Shown here: positions 1 through 10,884 of the stretch, one piece after another
Numbering within the stretch: position 1 is the stretch's first letter
Layout: every line of letters starts with the position of its first letter
From: Sporobolomyces roseus
Lineage: Eukaryota; Basidiomycota; Microbotryomycetes; Sporidiobolales; Sporidiobolaceae
DNA length: 64,000 bases
Assembly: GCA_016617785.1 (NCBI GenBank)
Contig: JADILM010000008.1
Location: 1,364,001-1,428,000, forward strand
Reading direction: 5' to 3'
The notes under the pieces: generated by a model
Seen by the model: the letters and a program-made list of their open reading frames with translations, nothing else
What the model was told of the DNA's origin: nothing
Databases searched by the model: none
Translations under genes and position numbers: made by a program

Positions 1-1479
1 AGCTGTGAGGACAACCGAAATTTACGAAAGGGCGAAGAGCTTACACGCTTTCATATTTGTCGATTCCGAGATAATGTAGATTACTCTGTCGACGGACCTC
101 CTCTCGAATGCTGTGGATAGAGGAGCGAGGGAGTCAGAGAAGATTCGAAAGATTCGAGAAGCGCTACTGACCATTTCTCACGTTCGACTTTGATCTTCCT
201 CTGCCACAGCTCGAGTGACGAAGCATCCTATAGAAGAAGTCGGTATATATCAGCGGGGATGAGAACGATAGAATGACCACAGACTTCTGCTCACGGCGCC
301 GTCGGATCGAAGGCGTTGTTTTTTCGAACTGATGAACGATCGAACAGCTGACTCTTGCTCCTCCTTCGAACTCCCACGAATGACATTCAAAAGCTCGGAA
401 TTGAGTTCCTTCAGGTGATCGACGATATAGAGTTCTGTCAGCAGAAGTCTAATCAGTATTGACGAGGAAGTTGAGCGCGACGACGATATTCGACGCACTG
501 CCACCAAAGCTGTAGTATTCGGTGTGAGATGTAGGAGCGCATTCGAAGGCTTCGGGGCGCAGTGAGGGAATCATCTCTGTGATTGTGTCCTTCTCAAGCA
601 TGAGTCTGTAGTTTGGGGGAATCGTCAGCACAGAACATGCATCGAAGGAAGTCGGAACGCGGGCGTACTTGTCGCGACAGCCTTGATCAGATAAGGAGTC
701 ATCGGAACTCGAGTTCGAAGCACTATGCCATCGAACGAGGAACGTATGGCTCATTTCGAATGCTCCATCTTTCCCACACGCTCTGCAGGTAGTCTCGTAC
801 AAGAAGCTGATAAGAACTGGCCCGATCAAGTCTCCATTCTGAAAGGATGGGAGATCGAGACCTTTTGCTGAGCGTTTCCAAATCGATTTCGAATGTTCCT
901 TTGACATGAGGGTCTGATAGAGAGTTTTCGTTGTCCTGGCGAGGTAGAGAAGCGAGAGAGGATCGAGGTTTTCGGCGACTGTAAGGTTCCGAGGCGTGAA
1001 TTTCGAATGCAGAATCGTCGAAGGACAACGAACGAGACCTACCGAGTAACCAGAGATCAAGCGGGAGGTTGACTGATCGACGCGACTCTTCCTCCTCCTC
1101 TTCTTCTTCTTCCACCTCTTCCTCCTTCTCCCTATGATCCGTTCCAGCTTGACCAGTCGCGGGACTTGCGTTGTCCGCTGCAAATTTCGAGACTTCCGAT
1201 TCCTTCGAGCGAAGATGTTCTGAGCGAAAGAGGATCGCATCAGCTGCGAGCATATAGCTGATAACTGAAACAGAACGTACCGTCCGTGTTTACTCCTTCA
1301 GCGCTTCCTTCTTCCTCTGCCACCGGAGACCAATCAACTCTTGCCCTCGCTTTGCCCTTTCCTTTCGATCCGTTGTTCCAACCTCTCCTTGATGTCTTCT
1401 TACGTCTCCAGGCCATCTCTAGATCGAGATCTCTGGCTGAATGAGTGGTCGAGGAGAGGAAGCTGTAGTGAGATGTCAA
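1..1479 (-). CDS. F-box domain protein, 3' end beyond the left edge
   Basis: Spliced by eye, this gene encodes a basic, Glu-rich N-terminus, then an F-box core (LPLDLWLL, intron, VAENLDPLSLLYLARTTKTL, then SIWKRSAKGLDLPS). A Cys pair (CRACGK) and a later CRDKYAR segment resemble the small zinc-binding region that follows the F-box in many basidiomycete proteins. F-box proteins usually recruit substrates to SCF ubiquitin ligases through Skp1; that role here is inferred from the family. The start is either the Met at 1479 or the in-frame MAWRRK Met at 1416. Later exons contain ELYIVDHLKELNSELL and REEVRRQSNLHYLGI, and the last visible exon ends at a GTAAGC donor close to position 30, so the gene continues off the window. 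It is a paralogue of the gene at 2527-4996, sharing intron positions around the F-box. Confidence 0.7.
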
Positions 1480-2526
1480 GTCAGTGAGAGCTGAGGAAGA
1501 GGAAAGAGAGAACGAGGACTGACCAATCGATACGAGTAGGCTCTCAGAGCGGCTGAGACTGCAGTAAGAGTGCCCTGGAGCCTTGATAGAGAATGAAGGA
1601 GGGAGAAGAAGGAGGGAGAGAAAGCGGAACCAGCGTCGAGAGAACTCCGAAAAATTCCCTCGGACTTTGAGAACGATGTATCCTCATCCTTCGCTCCTTC
1701 TCCTTTCCCTAGCTACGCACTCGAGCTCAGAGACTCCCTGCTCGTAGTCAATTCGACGAGCCTGTCAAAGTCGAGACGTTTCTCTGTGCGATTCGTTTCC
1801 CCTTCCTCAGCGTTGCTTCTGCTCCGAGTAACTCCAAGCCAGCTCCAAGGGCACTTCCAGTCTGATATCCTGCTCCGGAGCGGTAAGAGCTTCGTAGGTG
1901 AAGTTGCCAGCTTGAAGAACTTCGAGTTGACAGAGTTGCAGATACGCGGCTACGAGCGAGCGTAGGGACGTAGAAGCTGGCGCGTCGGACCACTGAGATG
2001 ATGTACTGATAGCCGAGCGTTTCAGAGGCGTTGCTCTTGCTGGTTGTGAACTGAGAGAAGCGATTCGAGATCAAAGAGCAAACCTTCGCTTCTCGCCCTC
2101 ATTTTCGTACTCAACTTCTCATCGATCATCACTCGAGGACAGGAACCATGGAGCTTCTCCCCGCCTCGTAAATCGTACAAGTGAACTTTTCTCGTCTCGA
2201 TTCTCGGATTCAATCGAGTCGTCTTCGCACTCTCCCATTCTGCGCGCTCTGAAAGGCGACAGCGTGCAGAGCCAAAGAAGTGAGTACTGCGTCGATCACG
2301 AGTCAAGGGAAGCTTGTGTGAAAAGCGGTATTGATTTCGGTATTCGTTTTCTGACAAATCTTGCGAAAGAGAGAAGAACAGAAAGCTGAGGTAGATATGG
2401 ATTCAAGCGACAGAGGACCGTGTAGAGAAAGGCAAGCTAGGAGATGCGAGAGGTGAGTTAGTCTCAGTAAGGCGATTGGAGTAAAGAAGCGAGAATCATC
2501 TACCGTCGAGTTTCGATTCGATTCAT
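1480..2526. other. Intergenic stretch with a possible small minus-strand gene
   Basis: This interval separates two F-box genes. Most of it shows no convincing coding signal. One exception is a stop-free minus-strand segment described separately at 1807-2238. The remainder holds pyrimidine-rich stretches typical of local 5' regions. Confidence 0.4.
1807..2238 (-). CDS. Possible small hypothetical protein
   Basis: On the minus strand one frame reads from ATG at 2238 (MGECEDDSIESENRDEK) and, after a candidate 90-base GT..AG intron that removes two stops, continues as a well-composed segment including SLVAAYLQLCQLEVLQAG and EVPLELAWSYSEQKQR before a TGA at 1807. The product would be about 110 residues. 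I recognise no family. Amino-acid composition and codon use look coding-like, but the intron is only a guess and the segment has no internal ATG. It could be the remnant of a gene, an unannotated 5' exon of the neighbouring F-box gene, or chance. Confidence 0.3.
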
Positions 2527-4996
2527 TCATTCCTTTCCCTTCGAAGCTCGTTTGTTGCTCGAGCTAGCGGTAGCTTGAGGTATAGCCGACGGAGAGATTT
2601 GCGGAGCTGAAGGAGAGGAAGCGTTGGGGTCTTTATAGATGATGAGTTGTTTCGAAGGTTTGTTCGAGGTGGGAATCGGATGAGTCTGAAGATGACGAAG
2701 CTGTACAAACGAAGACCTACACATCAATATCATCCCGATGATCAGAAAGGAGAGGTAGTGTACGATCGTAGAAAGTCGAACGCCATGTGGTCTCTCACAC
2801 ATTCCACAGAAGAAGTGTGAACCCAAACTGTCCAGTCGCTGAGCGGTCTCGCCGAGAGGTCCGTCCGAGAAGTCGACTACCTCGAGTGCTTGTAGGAGGA
2901 CGTTGTGCCAATAGGGATGGAAAAGAGGGAAAGAAGCGGTGTGTTCTGAAGGGAGATGATGACTGAAGTGACCTGGCAATTTGCCCTTGTTGTACCAAGC
3001 TTGCGTCGAGTAACGGTTGAGGAGCTCGTCGAGTGCCTTGGCCGAGATAGTAGCGGGATCGTCAAAGTCGATCTCAAAGGGTTTGATCTCTTGCCAAGTT
3101 GTAGGAATCGGTGAGTTGGGAGGGTTGAGACAAGCGAGGAGAGCGGAGGGAAGGGGTTGACCGACATCCTCGAGAGCGCCGGCCATGATACGAGCGTAAC
3201 CGATTTTGTACCAGCGAATCACTTTGTTCACTTCTGCCTTGATCGAGGGAAAAGCGGTTTTCCATTTCGATCCGAGGTTCTCGATTCTTGAGAATCTAGG
3301 ACCAGAGGACCCGTAGATGCTGAAGGGATCAGGGGCTTGATAGAATACGGTGGATGCGGGTTGCCAGAGAGCTCTAATTTGGGGAATTTCGAGGAAAGTG
3401 GGAAAGGGAGGAAAAATGTCGAAAGTGTCGGATCCAAGTTCTCGGCGCATCTGGTCATACTGGTCTTTCAGCGATTGACGACGATCCTGTAGTTGACGTT
3501 CTTCTATCTGCTTGTCGATAGCTTGCACAAAGTCCTTCGAGATCGTCGACCATTCTGAGAACAACGTTTTTCATCACCGCAACGAATCAGCAATACGGAT
3601 CGCTAGCTTGGAATCTGGAACATACCCGCGTCTTCGAGAGGCATAGGACCGAGCTTGAAGCTTTTGCACAGATCCCACCTTTGCACAAACAAGGCAATCA
3701 GTGTAACGTCTCAAGGGGCAAGGAGCAAGATCTGCGAGACTCACAATCTCTCGCTTTCGTACGCTGGTCCTACACGCTTGTGCAAGCTGAGGAGTAGTAC
3801 GGTCAGCGCGGTGTATCTTGTAATGGTTGATTATTGACTCGACTCACTCTGAATTGAGCGCAGATTCAGCATTCTGCCTCCAACCTTCTAAAGACTCTCC
3901 ATCTCGTTCCAGGGTCTCAGCATGATCTTTGAGCGACTTGACAAGTTTCGCACGCTTGAGAGGCTTCTCTTTGGATAGTTCCTGATTCGTCGAGAAAATC
4001 TGAGTCTTCAGATATTGGCCTGAGAAAGAAAGCAATAATCAGCGGTGTCGGCAGATATGCCAGGAGCTCGGTGATGTACCGCGATACAAGCTGGAAGGAG
4101 TACAATCGAAAATATCGTCGTGGAGGTCTCGGAATCTTTTGTCGGCTCCTTTCGTTGAGAGAAATAGCCTGTCAAGAAGCTTCCGTATCAGCGAGAGAAG
4201 CTTCTTCCAGGATGAGAGTACGCGATTACTTGTCCTCGCAGATCTTTAGCCGAAGCAGAATGCTCAGCGCCGATTCCTAAGACAATAATCTGAAAGACTC
4301 ACCTTATTGTGCCAACGGGCTCGCAAGGTCGAGTCTGATTTATCCGCTCCTTCTTTACCACACCAAGCGCAGATCTTCTCGTAGATGAAGCTAATGAAAG
4401 CGATATCCCTTCCATCTTGATGTTCGAGTTTAGGTAACCTGAGTCGATCGATATGTTTCTTCCAAATCGCTTTCGACGTTCTCTTCGAAGTAAGCAAGTC
4501 GCGAAAAGTCTTGTTGATACGAGTAAGTCGAAGGAGAGAGACAGGGTCGACTTGTTCAGCGACTGAATGAGACGGGATCAGTTTTCAAGTGAGAGTTGCG
4601 AAGAGAAAGAGGGAGAACTCGCTGAGAATCCAGATATCAAGTGGAAGATTCAAGCCAGTCACAACATCCTCTTTCTTCTCCTCGACTCCAGCTTGAGCGT
4701 CAATCTTTGCTTTCTTTGACTTTGATTTCCCTCGATCTGAATTGAGCGGAATCTCAAGAGTCAGCTAACTCTCCCCCATCACATCAGAATCAGCCCTGCT
4801 TACCTTTCGTAGTCTCTTTGGCCTCTTCTTTGTCCTCTTCGCCCTTTCCGATGCTATCAGATTCCTTCTTCGCCCTTCTCGAATACCTCGTCCTTGAACT
4901 TTCCTCGTTCCTTTCCTGAGCATTTCCAGGAGTGTCAGAGTTGCTAAGCAAGATCTGTATACTGTTCGGAGTATCCGCGTCCTGTACAGAAGCCAT
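2527..4996 (-). CDS. F-box protein with C-terminal C2H2-like finger
   Basis: About nine exons can be joined in frame. Exon 1 (4804-4996) is charged and Ser/Lys/Glu-rich. Exons 2 and 3 give the F-box (LNLPLDIWIL, then VDPVSLLRLTRINKTFRDLL and KAIWKKHIDRLRLP), followed by CAWCGKEGADK. Further exons hold a basic coiled segment (ELSKEKPLKRAKLVKSLKDH) and a globular region with MAGALEDVGQPLPSALLACL. Skipping an 81-base intron near 2710-2790 joins CGMCERPHG to LRHLQTHP, a Cys-x2-Cys...His-x3-His arrangement like a single zinc finger. The protein ends with a Ser/Pro/Lys-rich tail. The likely role, by family, is an SCF substrate receptor in nucleus or cytosol. The intron inside the F-box has a GC donor (GCGAGT) at the same position where the paralogue at 1-1479 has GTAGGT. 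Confidence 0.72.
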
Positions 4997-6437
4997 TTTG
5001 AGTGAGTTGACGGGTTCGGAAGTGAGGAGAAGGAGAGAAAGAGAGAAGACGAACGAGATTCACGTCTTGAATTCGAGTCATGATATTCCCTTTGACCGCT
5101 AGATCGTTCAAGCAGCTCTTTGTACTACTGAAGCGCAGAAGAGAGAGGAAGAACCGAGTTACAGAGATGAAAACAGCAAACTCCGAAATCCTCCTCGGAT
5201 AAAGCTCTCGCAATCAATTTCGAAGCTACTTGAATCGTAGAAGTACAAACCAGATCCTCAAGCCACGTCGAAGGACGCCCGTCTCCTTCGACTCAACAAC
5301 CCTCGAATGTATCCCGCTTGAAAATTCCACACACTTCGATCGACTCTCCTGCTTCTCTCAATCGACAGCGTCCTCCATTTGATCTCCGTTCGAATCATGC
5401 TGATCCCAACGTCCTCACGACATAAACCACCACTTCGAGCTTCCTCAGCGCCGTTCCGGCTCGGCGTCGCTCGTTCAGACGCCCTCAACCTCCTCGTCTC
5501 GATCGATTGAGAGTCTGAAGCGGCTCAAACTGGCAACATCCTCATATCGAGAGTATTACGGGCCGTTGACATGCCAGGTGAGATGCTGGAAGACATCTTT
5601 CGGGATCGTTGTTGGCGAAATCGATCCGAATCGTTTCATCTCGAAACCTCCTCGCTCCTTCGACGAGGCACCGTATTCACTGTACGCGACCGACCGCACT
5701 CGATAAGGTCTGCCGTCTTGCAAGCGATCCAAGCCAGCACGGGAGCTGTACCTCAGAGCGTACGCGACAGCTGGACGAAAAAATGAAGAAACGAAATCTT
5801 CAGCACGACACGTTCACCTGCTCGTCGAAGAGAGAGGAGAGGAGCTTACACAATGATCATTCCTACCCTACTGACCGTTCGAATGCAACGCCAGTGACTT
5901 CCTTCGGCTGAGTCGACTACCCTTTCCACCTCTTGCTTGAACGCCAGAGCAAGGAGAGTCTCGACCGCCCTTCCCGAGCATTCAGGGGGCCTCTTGTATC
6001 CTCCCAGAGCAGTTCCAGCTTGTTCAGAATCGAGCGATGTAACCCCGAGCAGCTTCCGACTTTAATCGACGAATCTTGATCTTTCTCCCTCCCTACGCGA
6101 TGGACCGCCTAGAGAGTGATTCCAATCGATAGCTGTGATTGTTCGGTCCATTCCTGAGTGCCCATAAGCGAGTATAATTGGTGTCGGTTCATTCTTGCTG
6201 AGTGATTACAGATCAAAGTCATTCGACTCGATCTTCGCTCCTCTCTTCCCTTTCTACTTCACTCTTCTCTTCTCTTCTCTTCTAGCGATACCCGCCCACT
6301 CTCTATTCAAGATCACCGCGCGGTTTTCGACAACGATCTTGGCGCATTCAACCCTCTCTTGCCGCCGTTTCTCTCTTTCCTTCCTCTCTCCCTTCTCTCA
6401 CTCTCTCTCTACTACTCGATCGACCATCTGAAAAGGA
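4997..6437. other. Intergenic, F-box gene to MFS gene
   Basis: This is a 1.4 kb gap between the divergent starts of the F-box gene and the transporter. A short plus-strand reading frame at 5571 opens with MPGEMLEDIFR, which resembles the first helix of an F-box, and an overlapping frame follows at 5609. No longer protein can be assembled, so it may be a decayed F-box fragment or chance. Bases 6230-6430 are strongly CT-rich just upstream of the transporter start, as is common at promoters in this sequence. Confidence 0.4.
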
Positions 6438-8393
6438 ATGAATAAATTGAAGGAACGTAGTAGAGCGGTATTGGCACGGACAAAGCATGAAGAAGGGGAG
6501 GAAATGAGAGGGAAACCTCCTTTTGCGTTGAGGATCAGAAGTTCCACATGGTGGATCGCTTTATGTGTTGGGTTTGGAGGTATGTTCTCTCCCTTCCTCA
6601 TAGTCTTTGCTAGAAGCTCAGCTAATGAAAGAATGAGGAGTGGATGATTTCCAGTTCTCGTGGATTTATCTTCTTATTCGATCGTAGTACCCGTCATTCC
6701 ATTCCGACTCGAAGCCTTAGGATACACAGATATCGGTTCGAAAACCGGATGGTTAGTAGCTGCATACGCAGGAGGTCTCATCGTTTCGTCCCCTCCCGTT
6801 GGTTACATCGGTGCGAAGTACAAAGGACGACAAATTCCGTTGGTTGTTGGATTACTGTTCATGGCGGGAGCGATTATCATGTTTATGGAGGCGAAAACTT
6901 ATGCTCTAATGGTTGTAGCGAGGATCTTACAGTGCGTTGAACTTTCCGTTTGCTTGAATCGAACGAGCTGATGATTCTCTTTCCATCTGCGAAATAGAGG
7001 ATTCAGTGGTACTGTGCTGTGGACGATCGGGTTGGCGTTAGTGACGGATTCAGTACCTGAAGAAAGAGCGGGAGTAGTGATAGGTTACACAATGATTGGA
7101 TTCTCAGTTGGTCAAGCGAGTGCGTTCTTTCCCTCCGATCCTCCCTCTCTTCACTCACCCACCCTGAATGCGCTTGTTTAGTCGGACCACCGGTCGGAGG
7201 AACTCTCTACGACAGATTCGGTTGGAGAGCACCATTCATCTTCTCCATCATTCTCGTCGCGATCGATCTCTTGATGCGTTTATTCATCATCGAGAAACAC
7301 GTCGCCCTACGCTGGGTCAAGAGTGGAGTAGTCATCAAGAACTTCGAAGCGCCTGGATGGAACGAAGGAAAGAGTGAAGAGCAACAAGAGAAGGAGCAAC
7401 AAGAGGAATTGGAATCGGAAACGAATTTCAACGACCCTTCTTCTTCCCCAATTAAACCTACCCACCTTCCCTCAAGGGGGACGACGACAGAGGAACCTCA
7501 AGTAGCTTCGAAACTTCCTTCTCATTGGTTAGGATTCATTTCGATGTTGACCGACCCGAGACCTCTCACTTCCTTCATCCTTACTTTCTTGAACGGTTTC
7601 ATTCTCGGTGGTCTCCTCGATACAGCAATGACGATCCATCTCTCAGAAATCTACGGTCTATCATCCTTGGGTGCGGGACTCGTGTTCCTTGGAGCAGTCG
7701 TTCCTACTTTCATTGTTCGTCTTCCCTGTTTTTCCTCTCTTTTCGATTCAGAGCTGACAGAGAGTGTGAAAGTAGGGGAGTCCGTTGAGTGGGTGGGTCG
7801 TCGATAAATACGGCACGAAGTGGATTATGTTTTTTGGACTACTGTTATCGGTCATCGCCTATCCACTCTTGATCATCAAAGGTCCATTGGCATTATTCAT
7901 TTTCTTCCTCGTACTCATCGGTGCGCCCCCTCTTCTCTCTTCTACTATGTCTCGCTTCAAGCTCGACTCATAGTGAGGATACCGGGATCACAGGTACTGG
8001 ATTAAGTTTATTCCTTACACCAGTAACTGTCGACTTGAATCTCGTAGCATCTCAATCTTCGAAAGGAATCACGACGCCTCACGTATTCGGTGCATTCAGT
8101 ACGTTACCCTTCCCTCTTTCTCTCCCTTCCCTCTCTCTCGCTAACTCTCTCAGGAGTGAATAGATATGGCTTTTTCAATCGGATCATTCCTGGGTCCAAT
8201 CGTAGCGGGTCAGATCCTGGGTAATACGACTACGACGACAAGTTGGACTATATTATGTATCATGAGTGCTGTGTTGTCGGCGTTGTGCCTTGTGCCAGTC
8301 GCGATTTGGGTTGGGGGCAGGTCGAGGTTATGGGGGAAAGGGAAGAGGGAGAAGGAGGAGACTGAGAAAGGGGAGGTTGAGATTAGTACGTAG
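6438..8393 (+). CDS. MFS transporter, DHA1/vesicular amine transporter-like
   Basis: Seven exons (6438-6579, 6655-6931, 6998-7119, 7182-7714, 7776-7920, 7994-8098, 8164-8393) give an exact frame of 517 residues. The protein has the two six-helix halves of the major facilitator superfamily. Helix 1 begins at WWIALCVGFGG, and GYIGAKYKGRQIPL is the loop 2-3 signature region. SVPEERAGVVIGYTMIGFSVG resembles motif C of drug:proton antiporters, and GWVVDKYGTKW is the matching loop in the second half. A hydrophilic, Gln/Glu-rich loop of about 60 residues separates the halves. The pattern is closest to DHA1 and vesicular amine transporter-like members. The substrate cannot be told from sequence. Expected location is plasma or vacuolar membrane. 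It converges on SF3B5 downstream. Confidence 0.88.
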
Positions 8394-8706
8394 AGAATGG
8401 GGGGGGGGGGGTTAATTGTATATATTCGAAGGGCTCAACCGGCGTTTCTTGCTCTCACCACTCTCTTGTCTTTCGAAAGATCTTTGTTGTATCTACTTAT
8501 TTGTTTCCCCTCCACTCCACTCCACTCCCCACTTGTTCAGTACGTCTCCTCACTTAGCTCAATCCTCTCTTGTCTGTAACGCAAACCCTTGTCGTCTACT
8601 CTCGAACTTTTCGCACGCGACGAGCGAAATGAGAGCGAAACTAAAATGAATACAACAAACTTCAAAGACGACACTACAGGACCTGCTTGCCTTGACCGAA
8701 AAGAAC
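8394..8706. other. Convergent 3' region with a G tract
   Basis: This is the space between the stop codons of the MFS gene and SF3B5. It starts with a run of thirteen G residues (8399-8411) right after the transporter stop and is otherwise CT-rich. It is presumably 3' untranslated sequence of both genes; no gene is seen. Confidence 0.5.
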
Positions 8707-9299
8707 CTAATCGTCTTCCTTTGGGGGAGGTGGTCCACATGGTTGAAGCATTCTCTGTGCGCGAAGAACAAATCGATTCAGCTGTCCGATTCGAAAACAG
8801 GGATTGAGGAAACGTCTTGAACTCACCTCTGTCAATTCGAATTTGACCCTAGCCCCTGCTTCTCCCTCTGCGATACTCATATACTGCAGTAAAGCGGGAT
8901 GTCCGACGATGGAAGAAGAAGTATCTCGATGTTGATTCGTCAACCATTCGCTGTACACCGTTCTCCACTCGGATCAGTCAGGCTTCGGTCAGAGTGACTG
9001 AGAAGAAGGGAAGGCGTACTACTTAGTCATATCAGCATGACCGGTACCTTTGAAATCAGGCAATTCGAAAGATTAGCGAGAAAGAGAGAGAGGAAAGTGA
9101 GGGGTAAGGGAGAAGCGTACCGGTGTATCGAGAGTGGAGTTGAGCTATTTGGGTAGTAGCGGTATGGCGGAGCTCACTAGACTAGATCAGTGAGAGTGAG
9201 GAGAGGAGAAGAAGAGTTGAGAGAGATCAAGTGGGAACAGCGAGGGGAGACATAGGGATCAGCTACGCTAGTTGTAGAGAGTTGTTCAATACTCACCAT
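8707..9299 (-). CDS. SF3B5: Splicing factor 3B subunit 5 (SF3b10)
   Basis: Five exons (9297-9299, 9121-9181, 9020-9047, 8827-8950, 8707-8754) total 264 bases and encode 87 residues, almost the same length as the human protein. Family hallmarks are visible: TGTGHADMTKYEWLTNQHRD in the first half and RMLQPCGPPPPKEDD at the C-terminus. SF3B5 is a small subunit of the SF3b complex of the U2 snRNP, which helps recognise the intron branch point in the nucleus. The first coding exon contains only the start codon, immediately followed by a GTGAGT donor. The gene is divergent from the LRP1/C1D gene, with only about 100 bases between start codons. Confidence 0.95.
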
Positions 9300-9402
9300 A
9301 GCTACTAGGTTGTCTCTACTTGGATCGATGTGATAGGGAAGAGTGGAAGCCTTTTCTCTCTTTCATCTCTCCCATCCACTCCTCCCTCTCAATCACCTCA
9401 GA
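9300..9402. promoter_or_regulatory. Short bidirectional promoter, SF3B5 and LRP1/C1D
   Basis: The start codons of two divergent RNA-processing genes are 103 bases apart. The interval must carry both 5' untranslated regions and core promoter elements; it is rich in CT runs on the plus strand. Co-expression of the two genes is an inference from spacing only. Confidence 0.5.
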
Positions 9403-10522
9403 ATGGCAGAAGAAGATGTCCAAACGACTCTCACAACTCTCACTTCCCAACTAGACGTGCTGGAAGAATCCCTCAAACCTCTTCTCGCCTCGAATTATAC
9501 AGATCTAGTTTCAGCTCAACAAAGTCCTCTCATCAAAGCTAAACTAAACGTACTACTCAGTTATGCAGTACATGATCTCATATGGGGTATGCTACACTCT
9601 CTGATGGATTCTGGGGAGAGAGTGCTGATGAACCTTTGTTGAGCGAATTCTAGTTTATCTGAAAACTGCTGGAGTAGACCCTGCGACTCATCCAGTCATG
9701 CCAGAAATTGTGCGTACTCTCTTTCCTTCAGCTGTCCGTAGAAGATTGCTGACTGCGTCGTGCGTTCGCGCAGGATCGACTAAAAACTTATTTCGCGAAA
9801 CTCAAATCTGCAGAAACGGGTCAACCCATCCCTTCTGCCACTCCGATCACAACACAACGTACGTCTTCCATTCCTCACATCACCTCTCGAGCTGCGCTGA
9901 TGGTACGAGAGAAAGAATTGTACAGGTAGAATGCAAATTGATAAACAAGCTGCCTCACGTTTCATCACACACGCCATCAATTCCCAAAAATCCAAAATCG
10001 ATCCGGATTATCAAGCTGCTGAGGGCGAGGAAGGTGGAGGCGAGTTCGAGATGGAGGGTGGGAAACATACGAGGTTTGATGGTGACGAGGAGGGAGGGGA
10101 AGAGGGGGAGAATGAGGAAGTAGAACAGTTGTTGGATGATGAATTGGAAGAGAGTGATGAGGAGGAAGAGGTCGAGGTGGTGAAGAAGGGGAAGGGGAAA
10201 GAGAAGGAATTGAAGAAAGGAGGCAGAAAGGTCTTGGATCCTTTCGCAGGTGAGCACTACTCTTTTATTACTACTCCCTCTTCAGACAGGACGAGTGTTG
10301 ATCAGGAGTCCCGCCACAGGTTATGATCAACCGAAACCATCACCTTCAACAGCCCGATCGAAAGTAGCTCCCTCATCAGCAGAAAAGAGGAAACGATCAG
10401 ACCTCGAAGATTCACCCGCTACGCCCTCATCAACGACGATAGCGGGGGATTCCAGTGCTGGCGCTAGTAAGAAGAAGAAGAAGGATGGGAAGAAAGGGAA
10501 AGGGTTGAAAATCAAGAAGTAG
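9403..10522 (+). CDS. LRP1: Exosome-associated protein LRP1/C1D (Sas10/Utp3/C1D family)
   Basis: Five exons (9403-9586, 9654-9709, 9774-9858, 9926-10249, 10320-10522) give exactly 284 codons. The N-terminal part is a helical Sas10/Utp3/C1D domain: an initial coiled helix, LSYAVHDLIWVYLKTAGVDP, and then the family motif with DRLKTYFAKLKSAE and ASRFITHAI. The C-terminal half is disordered, with long Glu/Asp runs and a Lys-rich tail. In yeast, Lrp1/Rrp47 binds Rrp6 and assists nuclear exosome maturation of rRNA and snoRNA; that role is transferred from the family. I chose the ATG at 9403 over an in-frame upstream ATG at 9343 because the homologous region begins close to MAEEDV. Confidence 0.88.
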
Positions 10523-10884
10523 ACTTTGCGAGACGAATTTCACTCGTTAATTGTTGTATACGTCTTTTTGCATTCCAATAGATTTTAGACGATTGTACGG
10601 TGAGCTTCGCGTACTTGCGAGTGCAGAGGTCGCTTGACAGAGCGAAGAAACGACGAAACTTTGCTCTTTCGTCGCTACTTCTCACTTCTCCGGCAATCAA
10701 CTCTCGAATCGCTACTTTCACAACGTACAGCTTCTTCGTACAGTCAATTCAATCAGCTCGAATAGCGTCAACACGCTCGTACTATCTTGTCAAACTTTCA
10801 ATTGTGAGATCATCTCCCGTACTTCTCTGGGCCTCGAGATAGCTACTGATGCACCATGGAGGCGCTATAGTCTACTCATAGATC
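10523..10884. other. Intergenic, no gene seen
   Basis: This is the gap between the LRP1/C1D stop and the next F-box gene start. I see no coding frame or repeat. The last 100 bases presumably hold the promoter of the downstream gene. Confidence 0.4.
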
